DNA from: VFBF01 sp033764865
GTDB taxonomy: Bacteria > Pseudomonadota > Alphaproteobacteria > Caulobacterales > Aquidulcibacteraceae
Length of the DNA stretch: 27,340 nucleotides
Reading direction: 5' to 3'
NCBI GenBank assembly: GCA_033764865.1
Contig: JANRIM010000141.1
Location: 1 to 27,340 of the forward strand
Part shown: positions 1 through 7,547 of the stretch, piece by piece
Numbering within the stretch: position 1 is the stretch's first letter
Layout of the letters: each line of letters opens with the position of its first letter
The notes under the pieces: model-generated
The model's input: the letters and a program-made list of their open reading frames with translations, nothing else
Told to the model about the DNA's origin: nothing
Database searches by the model: none
Position numbers and translations under genes: made by a program

Positions 1-1
1 G

Positions 2-178
2 GTGGTGCTGACGAAGACCGACAAGCTCACCCGCGCCGAGCGCGCAGGCCTCGTGGGCGGCGCGGAAAAGGAACTGGCCAAGCGCCCCGCCGCGCACCCG
101 CGCGTGCTTCCCGTCTCGGCGCAGGACCTCGCCGGCATCCCGGAATTGCGCGCGGAGATCGCCCTGCTGGCGTTCTAG
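2..178 (+). CDS. engB: EngB/YihA ribosome-biogenesis GTPase, C-terminal fragment
   Basis: Only the last 58 residues are inside the window; the reading frame is open at the left edge. The visible part carries a G4 guanine-specificity motif (TKTD, residues 4-7 of the fragment) followed about 35 residues later by a G5-like VSAQ, then a short helical end at a TAG stop. This spacing and the short tail fit the EngB (YihA/YsxC) family of small TRAFAC GTPases that act in large ribosomal subunit assembly. The fragment lacks G1-G3, so the family call rests on the G4/G5 pair and the C-terminal pattern; another small Era-like GTPase is possible but would normally have an added domain after G5. Confidence 0.7.
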   Translation: MVLTKTDKLTRAERAGLVGGAEKELAKRPAAHPRVLPVSAQDLAGIPELRAEIALLAF

Positions 179-186
179 GGACCGCC

Positions 187-238
187 GGCCCCATCCCCGC
201 CTCCGGCGGTACTTCCCCCGCACGCGGGGGATGGGGCC
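187..238. terminator. Inverted repeat / terminator-like hairpin after engB
   Basis: Arms GGCCCCATCCCCGC (187-200) and GCGGGGGATGGGGCC (224-238) pair with a single bulged base. A competing inner hairpin, CCCCCG (215-220) with CGGGGG (225-230), is also possible. There is no T-tract, so it may be a Rho-independent-like end for engB, an mRNA-stabilising structure, or a copy of a small intergenic repeat. Confidence 0.5.
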
Positions 239-293
239 CAGCGGTTCGCGTTACCGGCCACGCCTGCTACACCGGCGAAAACAGGAGGAAGCG

Positions 294-1064
294 ATGGGCA
301 GGCTTGCGGGCAAGAAGGCGTTCGTCACCGGCGCGGCGCAAGGTCTGGGCGAAGCGACGGCGCGGCTGTTCGCGCGCGAGGGCGCGACAGTTTCGCTGAG
401 CGACCTGCAACTGGACAAGGCGCGTGCCGTCGCCGCCGACATCGTCGCCGCCGGCGGCGCGGCGCATGCCTTCGCACACGACGTGGCCGACCCCGACCGC
501 TGGCCCGCGGTGCTGGGCGAGGCCGCCGACGCCATGGGCGGGCTCAACATCCTCGTCAACAACGCCGGCGTCGGCGGCAACGGCAGCGTGGAGGAAGAGA
601 CCTTCGAGAACTGGAAGCGCGTGCTCGGCATCGACCTCGACAGCGTGTTCCTCGGCTGCAAGCACGCCATGCCGCTGATGCGCGCGACCGGCGCGCCCGG
701 CGCCATCGTCAACATCTCCTCCATCGCCGGGCTTATCGCGTCGCACAACTACGCCGCCTACAACGCCGCGAAGGCGGGCGTGTGGCTGCTGTCGAAGTCC
801 GTGGCGTTGCACGGCGCGCGCATGACCCCGCAGATCCGGTGCAACTCCGTCCACCCCACCTTCATCGACACGCCGATCCTCGACCCGCTGAAGGCCCGGT
901 TCGGGGAGGGGGAGGCGCGCGCGAAGCTTGCGCGGCAGGTGCCGCTGCGCCGGCTCGGCAAGCCCGACGATGTGGCGTACATGGTGCTCTTCCTCGCCAG
1001 CGACGAAGCGGATTTCGTCACCGGGGCGGAGTTCAAGGTCGATGGCGGCATCTCCGCCATGTGA
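294..1064 (+). CDS. SDR-family NAD(P)-dependent alcohol/hydroxysteroid dehydrogenase
   Basis: Classical short-chain dehydrogenase/reductase, 256 residues, cytosolic. Visible signatures are the nucleotide-binding TGAAQGLG (12-19), an Asp at the end of the second beta strand (D37), which favours NAD over NADP, NNAG (89-92), the catalytic serine in ISSIAG (S143) and YNAAK (Y156, K160). The C-terminal VTGAEFKVDGG motif is also typical. I chose the ATG at 294 because AGGAGG lies five bases upstream (283-288); an in-frame ATG at 231 lies inside the preceding hairpin and adds a non-homologous extension. The sequence resembles cyclopentanol and 3-alpha/17-beta-hydroxysteroid dehydrogenases, but the substrate cannot be read from the sequence. 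It stands alone between engB and the DUF4139 pair. Confidence 0.9.
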   Translation: MGRLAGKKAFVTGAAQGLGEATARLFAREGATVSLSDLQLDKARAVAADIVAAGGAAHAFAHDVADPDRWPAVLGEAADAMGGLNILVNNAGVGGNGSVEEETFENWKRVLGIDLDSVFLGCKHAMPLMRATGAPGAIVNISSIAGLIASHNYAAYNAAKAGVWLLSKSVALHGARMTPQIRCNSVHPTFIDTPILDPLKARFGEGEARAKLARQVPLRRLGKPDDVAYMVLFLASDEADFVTGAEFKVDGGISAM

Positions 1065-1143
1065 GGGCTCCCCCGACAGGCGAAACGCCATCGACGCGCC
1101 ACATTGGGGCGCGCTACATGCCCGCAGTCACAGGGGAATTTTC

Positions 1144-2523
1144 ATGAAGCGGTCACTCGCGGGGCTCGCCCTCGCCGCCCTCGTCTCCACCGCCGCCAGC
1201 GCGCAGCCGGCCCCGCGGCTCGCGCTCACCATCTACAACAACGACATTGCGCTGGTGGAGGACGTGCGCACCGTGGACGTGGCCGCCGGCCGCTCCCGCA
1301 TCGATTTTCCCGGCGTGTCCGCCCAGATCCAGCCGGAGACCGCCTCCCTCGTGGCTGACGGCGTCTCCATCGTGGAGCAGAACTTCGACTTCGACCTCCT
1401 CACCCCGTTCAAGATGATGGAGAAGGCGGTGGGATCGCGCGTGCGCATCGTGCGCACCAATCCCGCCACCGGCGCGCAGGTGACCGAGAGCGCGGAAATC
1501 CTCTCCGCCAACGAAGGCGTCGTGCTGCGCATCGGCGACCGCATCGAGGTGCTGCGCGACGACGGGCTGCCCGTGCGCGTGCTGTTCGACCGCATCCCGG
1601 AAAATCTCCGCGCGCGGCCCACGCTGGGCGTCACCGTCGACAGCCCGCGCGGCGGCGCCCGGCCCGCCACGCTGCGCTATCTCACCAACGGCATCGGCTG
1701 GAGCGCAGACTACGTGGGCGTGTTCGACGAGCGCGCCGGCAGCCTCGACCTGCAAGGATGGGTGACGCTGACGAACCGCTCCGGCGCGGCCTACGCCAAC
1801 GCGCGCACGCAGCTTGTGGCCGGCGCGCCGGGCGAAGTGGGCCTCAGCGTGCGCCGCGGCGCCGTGAGCGGCGGGACGGGTGGGCCGGAGAGCGACGCCA
1901 CGAGCTTTGCGGACTACCACATCTACACGCTGCCCGAAGCCACGACGATCGCCGAGAACCAGACCAAGCAGGTGAGCTTTCTCGACGCTGCGGGCGCCAA
2001 GGCGCGCAAGATCTACTCCGTGGAGCGCGGCGGCTTCGCCAGCGAACGGTTCGCCACCGGCGCGCTCGTGCGGCTGGCCTTGACCAACGCCCGCGAGAGC
2101 GGCCTCGGCGCGCCGCTGCCGGCGGGCACGGTGCGGCTTTACGCGCGTGACAGCGGCGGGCGTGCGCAGTTCATCGGCGAGGACCGCATCGACCACATCG
2201 CGCAGGGCTCCGACATCGAACTCAATGTCGGGACCGCCTTCGACGTCACCGCGCAATCGACGGTCGACTCCCGCGAGAGCCCGGTCCCCGGCGTCACCGT
2301 GACGGCGATGACCTACGTGTTCCGCAACGCCCGCGCCGAGCCTGTGACCATCGCCTTCCGGCAGGGCGGCATCGACGGGGACCACGACCTCCAGCGCCCC
2401 AGCGCCCCGCCCCGCCAGATCGACGCGACCACCTACGGATGGGATGTCACGGTCCCAGCGCGCGGCGAGACGCGCCTCACCTTCACCGTCCGCGAAGGCA
2501 AGCGTCAGGACCCGCCGCGGTGA
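1144..2523 (+). CDS. Secreted DUF4139-domain protein (first of a tandem pair)
   Basis: 459-residue protein with an apparent Sec signal peptide (MKRSLAGLALAALVSTAASA, cut after A20). The rest is beta-rich and matches the DUF4139 pattern: an early strand with YNNDIALVED, a central RTNPATG segment, an LRYLTNGIGWSADY core that precedes a repeat-like beta domain, and a C-terminal WDVTVPARGETRLTF strand. DUF4139 proteins are periplasmic or surface proteins of unknown biochemical role. The ATG at 1144 is preceded by GGGGAA and begins the signal peptide; longer in-frame extensions run back into the SDR gene and have no homologous look. The stop codon overlaps the GTG start of a paralogue, so the two are probably translated together. 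Confidence 0.85.
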   Translation: MKRSLAGLALAALVSTAASAQPAPRLALTIYNNDIALVEDVRTVDVAAGRSRIDFPGVSAQIQPETASLVADGVSIVEQNFDFDLLTPFKMMEKAVGSRVRIVRTNPATGAQVTESAEILSANEGVVLRIGDRIEVLRDDGLPVRVLFDRIPENLRARPTLGVTVDSPRGGARPATLRYLTNGIGWSADYVGVFDERAGSLDLQGWVTLTNRSGAAYANARTQLVAGAPGEVGLSVRRGAVSGGTGGPESDATSFADYHIYTLPEATTIAENQTKQVSFLDAAGAKARKIYSVERGGFASERFATGALVRLALTNARESGLGAPLPAGTVRLYARDSGGRAQFIGEDRIDHIAQGSDIELNVGTAFDVTAQSTVDSRESPVPGVTVTAMTYVFRNARAEPVTIAFRQGGIDGDHDLQRPSAPPRQIDATTYGWDVTVPARGETRLTFTVREGKRQDPPR

Positions 2524-4076
2524 TCCGCACGGTTGCGCTCATGGTCCTCGTCGGCCTCGCTGCGCCTGCGTTCGCCCCTGCGTTCGCCCAGGCGCCGCCG
2601 GATGTCCGCGCCGGCGCGCCGACGTCCGTGGCCGTCACCGTCTACCGCGACAACCTCGCGCTCATCACCGAGACGCGCCGCGTCGATCTCCCGGGCGGGC
2701 CCGTGCGGATCGTGTTCGACGGCGTGCTGGACCGGGCGATCCCGCAGTCGGCCGTCGTGCGCGGCCTGGAGGGCGCGGAGCGGGAGCGCAACTTCGACTT
2801 CGACGGCCTCAACCCCATGAGCCTCCTGTGGCGCTCCATCGGGGCGGCGGTGCGCGTGGTGCGCACCAATCCCGGCACGGGCGCGGAGACGGCGGAAGAG
2901 GCGGTGGTGCAGGCCGCGGGCGACGGCGTGGTGCTGCGCTTCGCCGACCGCGCGGAAGCGCTGGGCTGCGCGGGTCTGCCGGAGAAGCTCGTGTTCGCGC
3001 GCATCCCCGAGGGGCTGACAGAACGCCCCGCGCTGTCCACCGTGCTCGACGCCGCCGCCGCCGGCCCGCGCGAGCTCACGCTGTCCTATCTGGCCACGGG
3101 ACTCGAATGGGAGACGGACTACGTCGTCACCATGAGCGAGGACGGCGCGCGCGGCACGGTGACCGCGTGGATCACGCTGACGAACGACGGCGAGGAAGGC
3201 TTCCGCGACGCGCAGGTCGGCGTCGTGGCGGGAGACCTCTCGCGCACCTGGTCGCCGGAGACGCAGCGCGGCTTCCAGCGCATCGCGCGGCGCGCCTGCT
3301 GGCCGCAGGGGACGACGTCGGATTTCCCCCCGCCCGCGCCCCCGCCGCCGCCCCCTCCCCCCCCGCCGATGCCGGCCGCCATGATGGCGCGTGAGGCGAT
3401 GGCGGACGAAAAGATCGTGGTCACGGGCGGACGCGCGCGGCGGGAGGAACTTGCGGACTATCAGCTCTATGCGCTCGCCGAGCGCACCGGCGTGGCCGCG
3501 CGGCAGACCAAGCAGGTGATGTTCCTCTCCAAGGACGCCGTCGCGTTCACGCGCGTGTTGCGCCACCAGGTCGATCTCTACGACGAGAGCCCGGCGGCCG
3601 CGCCCGGTCCCGTCCTGCCCACGGTGTCCGTGCTGCGCACCAGGAACGAGGAGGCGCTGGGCCTGGGCGAGCCGCTGCCGCGGGGCACGGCGCGCGTATT
3701 CCAGCCCTTCGCCGACCGGGGCATGCTGTTTGCGGGCGACACGCCGACGCGCGACACCCCCGTTGGGCTTGAGTGGGAGCTCGCCACCGGCGAGACGCAC
3801 GACGTCACCGCGCAGGACCGCGTGGTGTCGCGCACGAAACGCGCGCTGAGCGGCGCCCGCACCCGGATCGTCGAAACGCGCGCGGTCGAGATCGCCAACG
3901 CCTCCGCCAAGGCGCAGACGGTGGAAATCGTCCAGCCGGTCATGGGATCCTCGCAGCGCGTGGACCGCGCCAGCGCGGACTATGCGATGAAGTACGGCGC
4001 GCCCACGTGGACGCTCCAGGCGCCCCCCGGCGCGCGGCTGACGCTGACCTACCGGCTCCGCTACATCGACGACTAG
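2520..4076 (+). CDS. Secreted DUF4139-domain paralogue with polyproline linker
   Basis: 518 residues, starting at a GTG that shares four bases (GTGA) with the upstream stop. The GTG start yields a good signal peptide (VIRTVALMVLVGLAAPAFAP, cut near A23). The body repeats the layout of its neighbour: YRDNLALITE, NFDFDGLNPMSLLWRSIG, RTNPGTGAE, LSYLATGLEWETDY and a C-terminal TWTLQAPPGARLTLTYRLR. It differs by an insertion at residues 270-303: PPPA, ten consecutive prolines, then a short Met/Ala segment and KIVVTGG (298-304), which resembles the TonB-box region of TonB-dependent receptors. The insertion sits just before a strand (ELADYQLYALAER) equivalent to the ADYHIYTLPE strand of the first protein, so it is likely a linker or exposed loop. 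Role unknown. Confidence 0.85.
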   Translation: MIRTVALMVLVGLAAPAFAPAFAQAPPDVRAGAPTSVAVTVYRDNLALITETRRVDLPGGPVRIVFDGVLDRAIPQSAVVRGLEGAERERNFDFDGLNPMSLLWRSIGAAVRVVRTNPGTGAETAEEAVVQAAGDGVVLRFADRAEALGCAGLPEKLVFARIPEGLTERPALSTVLDAAAAGPRELTLSYLATGLEWETDYVVTMSEDGARGTVTAWITLTNDGEEGFRDAQVGVVAGDLSRTWSPETQRGFQRIARRACWPQGTTSDFPPPAPPPPPPPPPPMPAAMMAREAMADEKIVVTGGRARREELADYQLYALAERTGVAARQTKQVMFLSKDAVAFTRVLRHQVDLYDESPAAAPGPVLPTVSVLRTRNEEALGLGEPLPRGTARVFQPFADRGMLFAGDTPTRDTPVGLEWELATGETHDVTAQDRVVSRTKRALSGARTRIVETRAVEIANASAKAQTVEIVQPVMGSSQRVDRASADYAMKYGAPTWTLQAPPGARLTLTYRLRYIDD

Positions 4077-5272
4077 GCGAGCGCGACCGACATCCGGTCG
4101 ATCTTGCGGATGGCGCCGGGCGCAAGGCGCGGGAAATCCCCCACCAGCGCAGTGTTCGGCGCAAGCCGCGCGATGGCGGCCAGCGTCTCCTCCATTTCCG
4201 CCCGCGCCAGCGCCTCGCCCGCGCAGCGGTGCGCGCCGGCGCCGAACACCGGGTGCCAGCGGGGATGGTCCGTGCGGCGGATGTCGAAGGTTTCGGGATC
4301 GGCGTAGACGTCGGGATCGCGCAGCACCGACAGGATGGACACCGCCACGATGCCGCCCGCCGGCACCGTGTAGCCGTCGAGCGTCAAATCGCGCAGCGCC
4401 ACGCGCGGAATGGCCGAGATGATCGGCTCATAGCGCAGGCCCTCGTCGACCACGCCGCGCTTGAGACCGTCCGGGTCCGCGCAGAAGGCCGCCCACTGCG
4501 CGGGATGGGCCAGCAGCTGCGCCAGCGTCATGCACAGCGAGCCGCGCGTGGTGTCCGACCCCGCAAGGATGAGCCCCACCACCTGCGTGCGGATCTCCTG
4601 CTCCGTGAGTTCGCCCCCGGCCGTCGTGGCCGCCACGTAATCGGAGAGGAAATCGGCCCGTGGGGTGCGGCGGCGGTCCTCCAGCAGAGCCTCCACGTAG
4701 GCGTTGAAGGCCGAGAGGCTCGCCTCGATCGTCTCGCGGCGCGCCACGTCGATGAAGCCCAGCGCCTCGGCGGTGTCCTCGATCCACTGCATGAACACGG
4801 GCAGGTCCGACTGGGGGATGCCGAGGATGTCGGCGATGATGCGGGCGGGGACCTGGGCGGCGATCTCGGCGACGAAATCGATCGGCCCCTGCCCCAGCCG
4901 CGCGCGGACGAGATCGGCGGCGATGGCCCCGGCCTTCGGGCGCATGGCGTCCATCAGCTTGAACGCGAACGTGCGCGTGATCGGCGCGCGGCGGCGCCGG
5001 TGCGCATCGTCGTTGGCGAACAGCATGGCGGTGTCGACGAAATCGAAGATGGGGCCGGACGTGATGCCCTGCATCACCTTGGTTTCGGTCTCGATCTGGC
5101 GGGTGGCGTCCCCGATCACCTCGGCGAGATGGCGATGGCGCAGCGCAAGCGTCATGCCCAGCGGGCCGCGCGCCAGCGGCGTCCGCGCGCGCAGGTCCTT
5201 CAGGTAGGCGTAGGGATCGAGATCGGCGCCGCCTATCATCGGCACTTCGGGCAGGTCAGCGAGCGTGCGCAT
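4073..5272 (-). CDS. Cytochrome P450 (bacterial class I type)
   Basis: 399-residue soluble P450 mono-oxygenase. The diagnostic sites are all present: I-helix AGSDTT (237-242) for oxygen activation, the K-helix ExxR (E277-R280), and the heme-ligand loop FGAGAHRCAG with Cys350 as the axial thiolate. Length is normal for bacterial CYPs that take electrons from a separate ferredoxin and reductase; neither partner is nearby. The ATG at 5272 has GGAGG six bases upstream (5279-5283 on the plus strand); the longer open frame upstream lacks homology and runs into the divergent lipocalin gene. The C-terminus converges with the DUF4139 gene, and the two TAG stops share the palindrome CTAG at 4073-4076. 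Substrate unknown. Confidence 0.95.
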   Translation of the reverse strand: MRTLADLPEVPMIGGADLDPYAYLKDLRARTPLARGPLGMTLALRHRHLAEVIGDATRQIETETKVMQGITSGPIFDFVDTAMLFANDDAHRRRRAPITRTFAFKLMDAMRPKAGAIAADLVRARLGQGPIDFVAEIAAQVPARIIADILGIPQSDLPVFMQWIEDTAEALGFIDVARRETIEASLSAFNAYVEALLEDRRRTPRADFLSDYVAATTAGGELTEQEIRTQVVGLILAGSDTTRGSLCMTLAQLLAHPAQWAAFCADPDGLKRGVVDEGLRYEPIISAIPRVALRDLTLDGYTVPAGGIVAVSILSVLRDPDVYADPETFDIRRTDHPRWHPVFGAGAHRCAGEALARAEMEETLAAIARLAPNTALVGDFPRLAPGAIRKIDRMSVALA

Positions 5273-5456
5273 GGGCGGCCTCCGGACCGCCTTGGTAAAC
5301 GAGGCCGGGCCCGCTGGCGAGGCGCGATCGGCGCTGCGCCGCCCGTGGAACCGGACGCCGTCGCCGCCGTTCAGGCCACTGTGCGCCGGGCGACGGCGGG
5401 CTGATCCACTCCCGCCGCGCACGACGTAGACGCAGCTGAGTTGCGGAGACCAGGCG

Positions 5457-6011
5457 ATGACGACGGCGCAAAAGACGGCGCGGCGGACCGGGCGAGCGGC
5501 CATGGCGGCGATGGCGCTGGGCTTCGCCCTGACGATGGGCGCAAGCGTCGCCCTCGCGGCGGCGCCTGAGCCCGCGCGGCGCGTGGACGCCTCCAATTAC
5601 AGCGGCCGCTGGTACGAAATCGCGCGCCTGCCCAACCGCTTCCAGCGCAACTGCACTGGCGCCTCCGTCGACTACACCCTGGAAGGCGAGAAGGTGCGCG
5701 CCGTCCAGCGCTGCGCTGCCGTGGCCGGAAAGAACGGACGCACGTTCCGCTCCAGCGGGCGCATTCTCGATCCCGGCACGAACGCCAAGGTGCGGCTCAC
5801 GTTCGCGGGCTTCTGGTCGCAGGACTACTGGATTCTCGACAACGATCCGGCCGCCCGCTGGGCCATCGTGGGCGACCCCCGCGGCCGGTTCGTGTGGATC
5901 ATGTTCCGGGACCCCACGCCCGGCGACGCCGCGGTGGCCGCCGCGGTCTCCCGCGCCCGCGCGCTGGGCTATGACACGAGCCGGCTGGAGTACGCGGGCC
6001 AGAAAGGCTGA
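5457..6011 (+). CDS. Secreted lipocalin (Blc-like)
   Basis: 184-residue lipocalin with an N-terminal signal sequence (twin arginines at 9-10, a hydrophobic run over about residues 14-35, and cleavage near the AAA at 34-36). The family signature GRWYEIAR (50-57) begins strand A, and YWILDND and RFVWIMFRDP match the later strands of bacterial Blc proteins. Unlike E. coli Blc there is no lipobox cysteine after the signal, so it is expected to be soluble in the periplasm or secreted. C66 and C86 could form a disulfide. Bacterial lipocalins bind lysophospholipids or other lipids; the ligand here is not known. The gene diverges from the P450 across a 184 bp gap that must hold both promoters. Confidence 0.9.
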   Translation: MTTAQKTARRTGRAAMAAMALGFALTMGASVALAAAPEPARRVDASNYSGRWYEIARLPNRFQRNCTGASVDYTLEGEKVRAVQRCAAVAGKNGRTFRSSGRILDPGTNAKVRLTFAGFWSQDYWILDNDPAARWAIVGDPRGRFVWIMFRDPTPGDAAVAAAVSRARALGYDTSRLEYAGQKG

Positions 6012-6035
6012 ACGCCAGGGGCCGCCGCGCGCGTC

Positions 6036-6065
6036 TTGCGAGGCCCCCCGGAAGCCGTCTATACG
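6036..6065 (+). promoter_or_regulatory. Candidate sigma-70-type promoter for tRNA-Val
   Basis: TTGCGA (6036-6041), an 18-base spacer and TATACG (6060-6065) precede the mature tRNA 5' end by 17 bases. This is a reasonable housekeeping promoter for a single-gene tRNA unit, inferred from spacing only. Confidence 0.45.
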
Positions 6066-6082
6066 GTCCAACCCTTGGTGAC

Positions 6083-6157
<75 letters not shown>

Positions 6158-6187
6158 TTTTGTCCGCCTTTGCGCTGCGCCTGCGCG

Positions 6188-7408
6188 CTACGTCGTGGGC
6201 CCGCGCGGCAGGAAGCTCAGCGCGAGGACCGCGGCGCCGGCGATGAACGCCGCTGGCGCCATCAGGTTGATGATCTCGTTCGGTCCCGCGCCCGACGACA
6301 GCATGAGGCCGGGCAACAACGGCCCGATCACCGAGCCGACGCGCCCCACCGCGACCGCAGCGCCGGAGCCCGTGCCACGCATCTCGGGCGGATACATCGA
6401 CGCCGCGACGCCGTTGAACGCATAGTTCGCCCCCAGCACGCAAAAGCCCGCGGCCCCGCTCAGCGCCAGCACCACCGGCAGATCCGACGCGCCCGCAAGC
6501 AGCAGCAGCACAGCCACAAGCCCCACGTAGGCCAGCGTCAAGGGCCAGCGCATGCCGAACCTGTCCGTCACGCGCCCGAGGATGAGCGCGCCGGCGACGC
6601 TGGCGAAGTTGAACCAGAGCGACGCCTGCGGCGCGACCGCGCGATCAAGGCCCTTGGCGGTCACCAGCGTCGGCAACCAGTAGAGGATCAGGTAAAGGAT
6701 CAGCGTCGTGGGCAGGAAGACGGTCCACACGAGCAGCGTCGCGGGCGCGCGTCCGTCGCCGAACAACGCACGCCACACGCCCACCGACGGCGCCTTCTCC
6801 CCTGCCCGGCGGGCGCCCGTTTCCGTCATGAAAAAGAACAGCGCCGGCAGCAGCAGCACCGGCGCCACGCCGCCGATGACGAACAGCAGGCGCCAGTCGG
6901 AGTCCGGCGGCAGGACCTGCGTGAGCAACGCCACACAGCCACCGCCCGCAGGCAGGCCGCAGAACATGGCCGTGGCCGTCGACGCCCGCCGGTCCGGCCG
7001 GCTGATGTCGGCCGCCACCGCCATCATGTTGGGCAACGCCGCGCCGAAACCGAGGCCCGCGCCGACGCGCATGGCCATGAGCGTCCAGAAGTCGTGGGCG
7101 AAGGCCGTGGCCAGTGTGAACGCGCCGAACGCCGCGACCGCGGCCATGAACACGGGCTTGCGCCCGATCCGGTCGGCGAGCCATCCGCCGTAGCTCGCGC
7201 CGCCGACGAGCGCGAGGTTGGACGCGAAGAACACCCACGCCATGCGCTCGGGCGCGAGGCCGAGCTCGGCGGCGAGCCGCGGCGCGGCCACGCCGATCGC
7301 CTGGATGTCGAAGCCCTCCAGGACCGCCACCGCGAAGCACAGGGCGATGTTGAGGCGGGCCGCCCGCGAAGGCGCGCCGGGGGCCATCGACCCAGTGGCT
7401 GTGTTCAT
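6188..7408 (-). CDS. MFS transporter, aromatic acid:H+ symporter (AAHS) type
   Basis: 406-residue inner-membrane major facilitator with about twelve hydrophobic helices. Helix 1 carries LEGFDIQAIGVAAP (30-43), the D34-containing pattern characteristic of the AAHS family (PcaK, BenK and similar), and the loop between helices 2 and 3 has the MFS motif GWLADRIGRK (75-84); the second half repeats it as GRVTDRFG. AAHS members import benzoate, 4-hydroxybenzoate or related acids with protons; the exact substrate is not readable. I prefer the ATG at 7408, which has GAGGA ten bases upstream, over an in-frame ATG at 7432 with no clear ribosome site. It lies on the same strand as, and 139 bases downstream of, a TonB-dependent receptor, suggesting successive outer- and inner-membrane uptake steps. 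Confidence 0.9.
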   Translation of the reverse strand: MNTATGSMAPGAPSRAARLNIALCFAVAVLEGFDIQAIGVAAPRLAAELGLAPERMAWVFFASNLALVGGASYGGWLADRIGRKPVFMAAVAAFGAFTLATAFAHDFWTLMAMRVGAGLGFGAALPNMMAVAADISRPDRRASTATAMFCGLPAGGGCVALLTQVLPPDSDWRLLFVIGGVAPVLLLPALFFFMTETGARRAGEKAPSVGVWRALFGDGRAPATLLVWTVFLPTTLILYLILYWLPTLVTAKGLDRAVAPQASLWFNFASVAGALILGRVTDRFGMRWPLTLAYVGLVAVLLLLAGASDLPVVLALSGAAGFCVLGANYAFNGVAASMYPPEMRGTGSGAAVAVGRVGSVIGPLLPGLMLSSGAGPNEIINLMAPAAFIAGAAVLALSFLPRGPTT

Positions 7409-7547
7409 CGTGCGCTCGTCCTCACGGCCCATGGGCCATCCGTTGATTTCTCGGGCCGCCGATCTCCCCGGACCCTGATCTCCACGGAACAGGCCGCCGG
7501 CGCAAGGCGCGTCGATGTTCGCTGCGCCGCAATGCCGGCGGTGGCGG

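Noticed and set aside
3330..3369. Long C-rich run as a possible sequencing error or frameshift
   Set aside because: The frame continues on both sides with matching DUF4139 strands, so the polyproline segment is real coding sequence as given.
2505..3800. Long minus-strand frame over the second DUF4139 gene
   Set aside because: His/Arg/Gly-rich shadow without start signals; the plus strand has a signal peptide and family motifs.
5273..5596. N-terminal extension of the P450 with about 108 extra residues
   Set aside because: It would run over the divergent lipocalin start, has no P450 similarity, and the ATG at 5272 has a good ribosome-binding site.
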